DNA of 64,000 nt. Origin: Folioceros fuciformis. Its lineage: Eukaryota > Anthocerotophyta > Anthocerotopsida > Anthocerotales. Each line of letters begins with the position of its first letter. The stretch's first letter is position 1. The notes below the pieces were generated by a model. That model worked only from the letters and a program-made list of their open reading frames with translations. It was not told where the DNA came from and did not search any database. Location of the stretch: NCBI GenBank assembly GCA_049999805.1, contig JBNGIO010006005.1:52691-116690 (forward strand). The letters run 5' to 3'. Below are positions 58,954 to 64,000 of this stretch, one piece after another. Both the position numbers and the translations under genes were made by a program.

Positions 58954-59289
58954 GCACCGGCTAGCTGGCGCCCTTCCACACCTGGTAACTTTTCACACAT
59001 TATTTTGGGTAATAAGTGGATACAAGTAGGGTTTCAGTTAAGCAGATACATAGGCTACGCGGCAAAATCATAGTCACAGGAGAATAAAGTGGATGAAGAC
59101 ATAGAGGGTACCTTGGTTCACTTTCGTCGATGCATTCTAAAGAGTTGCTGTCAACCCAGCACACAAGGCAGAAGTGGAGAATTGGTTTGACTTCACAATC
59201 TTCACTCTGCTAAATTGTAGTTTCCATAGCTTTAGAAACCATGTGTACATTACAGCACGCAACCTAGATCAGTCACACTGCCCCTTATA

Positions 59290-59332
59290 CAAACTCCATA
59301 TTTCGAGCTTAAAGCTCAAAATATGGAGTTTG
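59290..59332. repeat. inverted repeat, about 21-bp arms with almost no loop
   Basis: CAAACTCCATATTTCGAGCT is followed immediately by its near-perfect reverse complement ending AATATGGAGTTTG, with one mismatch and a one-base bulge. It would form a strong hairpin or cruciform. It may be the terminal remnant of a small foldback element. Confidence 0.8.
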
Positions 59333-60869
59333 GGTATAGGTTTGTATAAGTATCTGGCATATTGTAGACCTCTACGTTTCGTAACCGCTCTACCATTTGA
59401 AGGAATGACATGTCCATCTATGCTACTACTTGCTTTGCTTTGGCTGAGGCATTGGGTGGATTCTCCCTCACATTGTTCCAAGGGGCTCGATGAACAATTC
59501 TTGTCTTCAACTTCTCATACCTCTTGTGGTGAATGCAAAACACTCTTCTGAAGGCACGCAAACAACATTGGAAAGGAGTATCCCCGAAGAGATATGTCAT
59601 CACTTTTTGCCTCTGCTCTGCATTCCCTTCTATGTGCAATAGGGACTCAAGATACGTCTCTTACTCTTGACGCAACATTCTGAGAAAGCAATACCGCACT
59701 TCTTGGAACATTTCTTTTGTCATTCTATGGACGCACATGCGATTGCAACATACCTTCATATAGTCAATCAGAATGACTGGGCCCTCGCTCTTCCGCAAAG
59801 GAACACTTGTTGATCTTCGGCGATGTTGAATTACAGGACATTCCTTTGTCTGCAACAACGTTTCAATTCTAGATTTCCTTTGCATATCTTGCGCATGCGG
59901 CTAGGGCCGGAACACCTCCGGCATGAACGCATTGTCGTCGTCATCAATGTTTTCTACATCTTTGCTGCGTGTTCTGCCTCTTCCCCAACCAACTCCTTCC
60001 GCACCCCCAACAAGCCCTCTCCTCATCGCAACGATGTTATCTGTACCTCCAACAAGCAATCGAAGCCTGCATGGAATCACCGATTTCTACTAGCAACTCG
60101 GGCTCTTGGATACCACTGAGTATAGATTGATATTTCTTGGTGTTGCAGGAATGGCAATAGGAATAGGTGACGCCGGCAGCCCACTTGCATGCCACCCATG
60201 ATCGTGATGTCATTGCCCTACTCGAAACATTGTTTCACAAGCTCATACAATGGAAGATGACAATGTTGGTTAGTGCATTGCGACTCAATAGCAAGCACTT
60301 GGCGTAGTGTTGGGTTTGGAAGAATACCTGGGCTTGGTGGCATGGCCGTTGTGGGGTGTAATGATTGTCCCCTTCTTTCTGTCTCAACGATTCGTGGAAG
60401 TCTCATGTACTAGGAGCCTGTTGGCACTCCTCTCGTGGGCACCTATGGGAATCCAGGACATGATCGACTCATATTCGACAAGAAGCCGGCAGCACTATGG
60501 CTCTTGGTATCTAGCAATGTATAATACCTCATCATCATGTGGAGTATGTAGTGCTTGAAGCATTTTCGTTCTGTGTGATGCGTCCTCATCGTCGTCACAC
60601 TAGAAGCTAGTGATTTTTTATGTTTTAGAAATTAATGCTGCAAATTGAGCAATAATTCAGAGTCACACACAAATAATAACAAGATTTGCTCATGCCCAAT
60701 GTATTGGAAATGGTCTAGGGTTCACTCGCAGGCGTCAGTACCACAATTCTAGGAGAGCGGATTCCGCTGTTCAGCGTGTGTGGCCTCAATGGCAGTGCCC
60801 CAGCTCTCCCTCAATCGGCTGCACTTGGCCTAGGCCTCTTCGAGCTGCCATCCCTACGCTGCCCTCTCC

Positions 60870-62053
60870 TCCCCTTAGAACGTGTCATGTCCCTAAACAG
60901 CTAATAAAGCAGGTTTCACTTCCAAGAGTTCCTGCATGTACCTATCTCGCTCCTCCCAGAGTTTGCTGGACTCATCTTGAAGTTCCAAAGTGAGGTCCAC
61001 GGCTCGTTCCTTAAATGACGTAAGCTGGTATGTGAGCTCCATCATGCGCCGTCAAAGGGTTATGTTCTCATCCTCCTTGGCTACGACCTGCCTGAAGGAC
61101 CAAGCTAAACCTTCGATCAGCAAGGTGACAATTCCTTGTGCTACCGACGTAGCTCTCTCCGAGGTGCGTCTGATGTAAAACCTGTAATTGGGAGGCAACT
61201 TCACCCTCCCAAAAGAAGTCTGCATGGCCCATCTCATGGCCTCTAGGTCCATGATTCCTCCATCGATCAAGCCCTCCGAGACTACTCATTGGGGTAGGTT
61301 CTTCCTCTTGTCCAAGGCTTCATTTGCTAGTTGCGAGGTAGGGGCTGGCACAACTTCGGTTGGGGGTGGACTAGGGAACCACGGCCCCCTTCATTTCTTT
61401 CTCCCATGCGATGAGGGGGGTCGCTTCACTCCTGATGGTATGATCCCATGCTTCTCATTGTAGTCTAGCTGCGCAACTATCCAAACTAATTCTGACTGCT
61501 CCACCTGCTCCATGCTCATGGGAACATCTTGAGGCCAAGGTCTGGGCACCATTAAATCATCTGGCTCCATACTAGGAGGCAAAGGGGCACTTCAAATTGG
61601 AATCCTCTTGGGTACTGGGACGGTGGGCCAAGTGCTCCATTGTTTGGGAATGGGGACATCCTTGGCCGGAGCAACCGCTGCCTTGCATTTCTTTGCTAGT
61701 ACTAGGGAGGGCTGGCAAGAGAGCTCGAAGTAGACGCCTAGGCCATCGGAGTGGACTCCTCTTAAGGAGCCCTACTAGCTACCTTGTCCTCTATGCTGTC
61801 AGAGACTAGGAGCAAAACTGGCTCCGTGGGCAAAGTTACAATATGGGTGGCATGAACCACATCCTTCTTCTTAGGGGCCGAATCTTGTATTGGAGCGAGA
61901 GTAGGAGCAAGAGGAGCTAGGGTGAGAGGCATAAGTCGAGGGACTGTCAGCTTTTCCAGGTTCGTTAGGGCCTTGTCGTGGCCCCCAATACGAAAAAGGA
62001 AGGAGAAAGGCCCAAAGCGGGTAGTTTCTCCTATCGCAACCTTCTAACATCAT
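60870..62053 (-). pseudogene. decayed reading frame, possible retroelement gag-like or coiled-coil protein
   Basis: On the minus strand, fragments at 61871-62053, 61391-61582 and 61052-61270 lie in one common frame, interrupted by a few stop codons. Pieces read as protein, for example ELVWIVAQLDYNEKHGIIPS, MDLEAMRWAMQTSFGRVKLP and, after a stop near 61052, LTLELQDESSKLWEERDRYM in a coiled-coil-like style. The pattern suggests an old coding sequence with accumulated nonsense mutations. I cannot assign the family; transposon origin is a guess from the repeat-rich setting. Confidence 0.3.
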
Positions 62054-64000
62054 ACTAGATCCGATGTGCCACTATCTACTTTCCCCAATCTACTGGGGAT
62101 CCCTGGGCCAGCCCATATAGGAGCATTAGTACTCTATCTGCCACATGGTCCCTTTTGGTAATCAACAGCCAATTGACAATCAATTGTGCCACTCAACAGA
62201 TTCGTAGGTCCTCAATGGCATGGAAGAGCCACCCATTGGTGGTCTTGAAGGACCCATTTGTCAATAGGGTCTTGGCGGCCTCCTTGACGAGGCCCTTGCT
62301 CCTCCGCAAGTTGAGGTAGATTCATCCTCACTCCGAAGCCCGTCGAGCCTCCTACAAACCTCACGCATAATTTGTATGGTCTAGAAGAGTGGGTTATCCC
62401 AGACCTTGGTGAATTCTTACCTCCCTTTCGCGCATTGGCACAGGTTCCACGCGAACTCTTGAATTGTTATTGTGGATTAGATGTTCCACAAAATCTAGAA
62501 TAGGCCTAATTCCCATTGCTCCATCAAGTCGCCGGCCACCGCCATCCAAAGTGTGAAATTGGGGTATGCCTAAGTTTGGATTTGATCCTTGTTGATTCTC
62601 TATGGGTTGCCGGTCTCGAGAAACAGTCCAAGCGCTATATGTAAAGTGGAGCAGAGTAAGAGAGATTGGAAGGGGGAGATAGGGTGCACGACACCAAGGA
62701 CCACAGCATGAGGAAGTGTAACGGCGTGGCGAGAGAAAGATTGGAGTTGCGAGGTAGTCGAAATGGTGGGGAAAAGGGAGGAAGAGTGTGGAGCAGGGAG
62801 GGGGGAGGGTAATGCCAACCATAGAGCAGCTTAAGAGTTTACCTTGCTGCGCCTGCAACCATCCACAGACTGTTACACTCATGCGCTCTCATGATGGTCA
62901 GTACTTCGAATGTTGATATGGTTGTGAGTCATGTTAGACTACTCACCAACTGACTTCGCTCGGACTACGAACCCTAGGTACATGCTTTCTAACGCATCAG
63001 ATCCAATAACTGTGACAAATCGAAAACTTAACAAAACAAACCATTCAGGTCCGGCGAAAGGTCTGTCGGTTGTCTAGAGTAGGACTTTAATTATTTAGAG
63101 TCTACAATGAGCACAAGATATCTTGACAAGTTGGGACCCTAATCCCGTACCCTTATCACTAGGGGATTTTGTCTCTTGCATCCCCAATCCTATCCTTACT
63201 AACAAGGGGTATGCTTGTTGCATCCTCGGCCCCCACTGTTGCCACAGGATTTTTTTCTCTTGCATCCCCTTACTCTTACCACCACCTTAGTGAAGCATTT
63301 AAATGCGAGGCAGGTCAAGAGGAAGGAGGCATCTTCTACCTACAAATGAGGGGGGAAGGTGAGAAGATATTTCCTTATCTTTGTACTTTTTACCCTGTTT
63401 GAAAGCCTTGTCCCATCACATAGGATGAAAGGATGATCTACACCATGAACCATTCCTCATTTATTAGATAGATCGAATCACCCAGTGACCGGTGAAATGT
63501 TGTAGAAGTGTCTCTTCATTTCATTTTGATCCCTAAGAATCTATGCCATGATATCTTTTTATGCATCTTATGAGACCAATACTATCCCAAAGGAAACAAT
63601 TGAACTAGGTTTATGACAAATCCTCAAATTCCATGAAGCTCGTTTGCACTTTTCTAGAAATATGGAATCCCAGCCAATTTTTAACATTTCATCATAAAAT
63701 TTCAAATACAAGATGATAAATATGTGTTAAAAAAATATTGAATATAAGGGTGCTCTTGGTAGAACCGCAGATAAAATTTGTTTGCACAACCCATAGCGTA
63801 ATGTATCCATTACGAGATCACTTGAACACTGGACTATGCATATGAGCTAATATTGAAACTTAAATGTATTTGTCCAGTGAAATATGTATCATAGTACTTG
63901 GAAACATGACAACATGTACCTGACCAAGTGGAGAGATTGTAGTGATCAAAGTAGTAGCATACTCGTTTGACCACACTAACACTATTGGACTGACCAGTGC

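Larger units (their letters stand above)
58241..64000. other. gene-poor region with decayed coding remnants
   Basis: No intact gene. Open frames are short; some (58250-58594 +, 59418-59639 -, 59661-59885 -, 62394-62882 -) read like worn protein sequence rather than random frames, but none gives a secure family. Two local repeats and one strong hairpin are listed separately. The last 600 bp are AT-rich and empty. Confidence 0.45.

Noticed and set aside
62394-62882. Minus-strand 162-codon frame.
   Set aside because: Compositionally simple (Pro/Leu/Ser-rich first half); family not recognisable; left inside the decayed-region description.

Overview
This window looks like nuclear DNA from a land plant. 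The genes are split by many short GT-AG introns, mostly about 70-230 nt. The protein set is plant-typical: GDP-mannose epimerase, RUS/DUF647, a POB1-like BTB protein, an LRR receptor-like kinase, a single-domain Gnk2/DUF26 protein and a cytochrome P450. A plant telo-box is also present. Gene bodies are GC-moderate and dense, while the spacers are AT-rich and full of local tandem repeats and decayed mobile-element sequence. The short introns would suit a bryophyte or lycophyte-like genome, but I cannot name the species. I see no bacterial-type operons, no CRISPR array and no convincing tRNA or rRNA gene.

Layout. 0-4 kb: the end of a plastid-type LON-N domain gene (+) and a six-exon GDP-mannose 3,5-epimerase (-). 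4-8 kb: AT-rich gene-poor sequence with duplications. 9-13 kb: protein phosphatase inhibitor-2 (-) and a POB1-like BTB-BACK protein (-). 13-17 kb: AT-rich island with triplicated short repeats and one small secreted Gnk2 gene (+). 17-21.6 kb: two convergent transporters of the drug/metabolite transporter superfamily, EamA type (+) and UAA/SLC35B type (-). 23-29 kb: WDR76/CMR1-like WD40 protein (+) and a single-exon LRR receptor-like pseudokinase (-). 30-34.8 kb: RUS-family protein (+) and a stand-alone NADAR/YbiA-like domain protein (-). 35.5-41 kb: membrane-anchored methyltransferase (-) sharing a short divergent promoter with neurochondrin (+). 41-45 kb: NSUN-type RNA cytosine methyltransferase (-) and COQ5 ubiquinone methyltransferase (-). 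46-52 kb: eIF3b (+) and an FBXO9-like F-box protein (+). 53.8-55.9 kb: cytochrome P450 (+). 56-64 kb: minisatellites, AT-rich sequence and degraded coding remnants.

Most genes are housekeeping loci with independent promoters and show no shared pathway. GME (ascorbate and cell-wall sugars), the EamA and UAA carriers, COQ5 and the NSUN enzyme serve organelle or sugar metabolism, but their proximity looks incidental. Exon models were built by hand from splice signals, reading-frame phase and remembered family conservation. For most multi-exon genes every phase closes and the total length fits the family. No transcript or database evidence was available.
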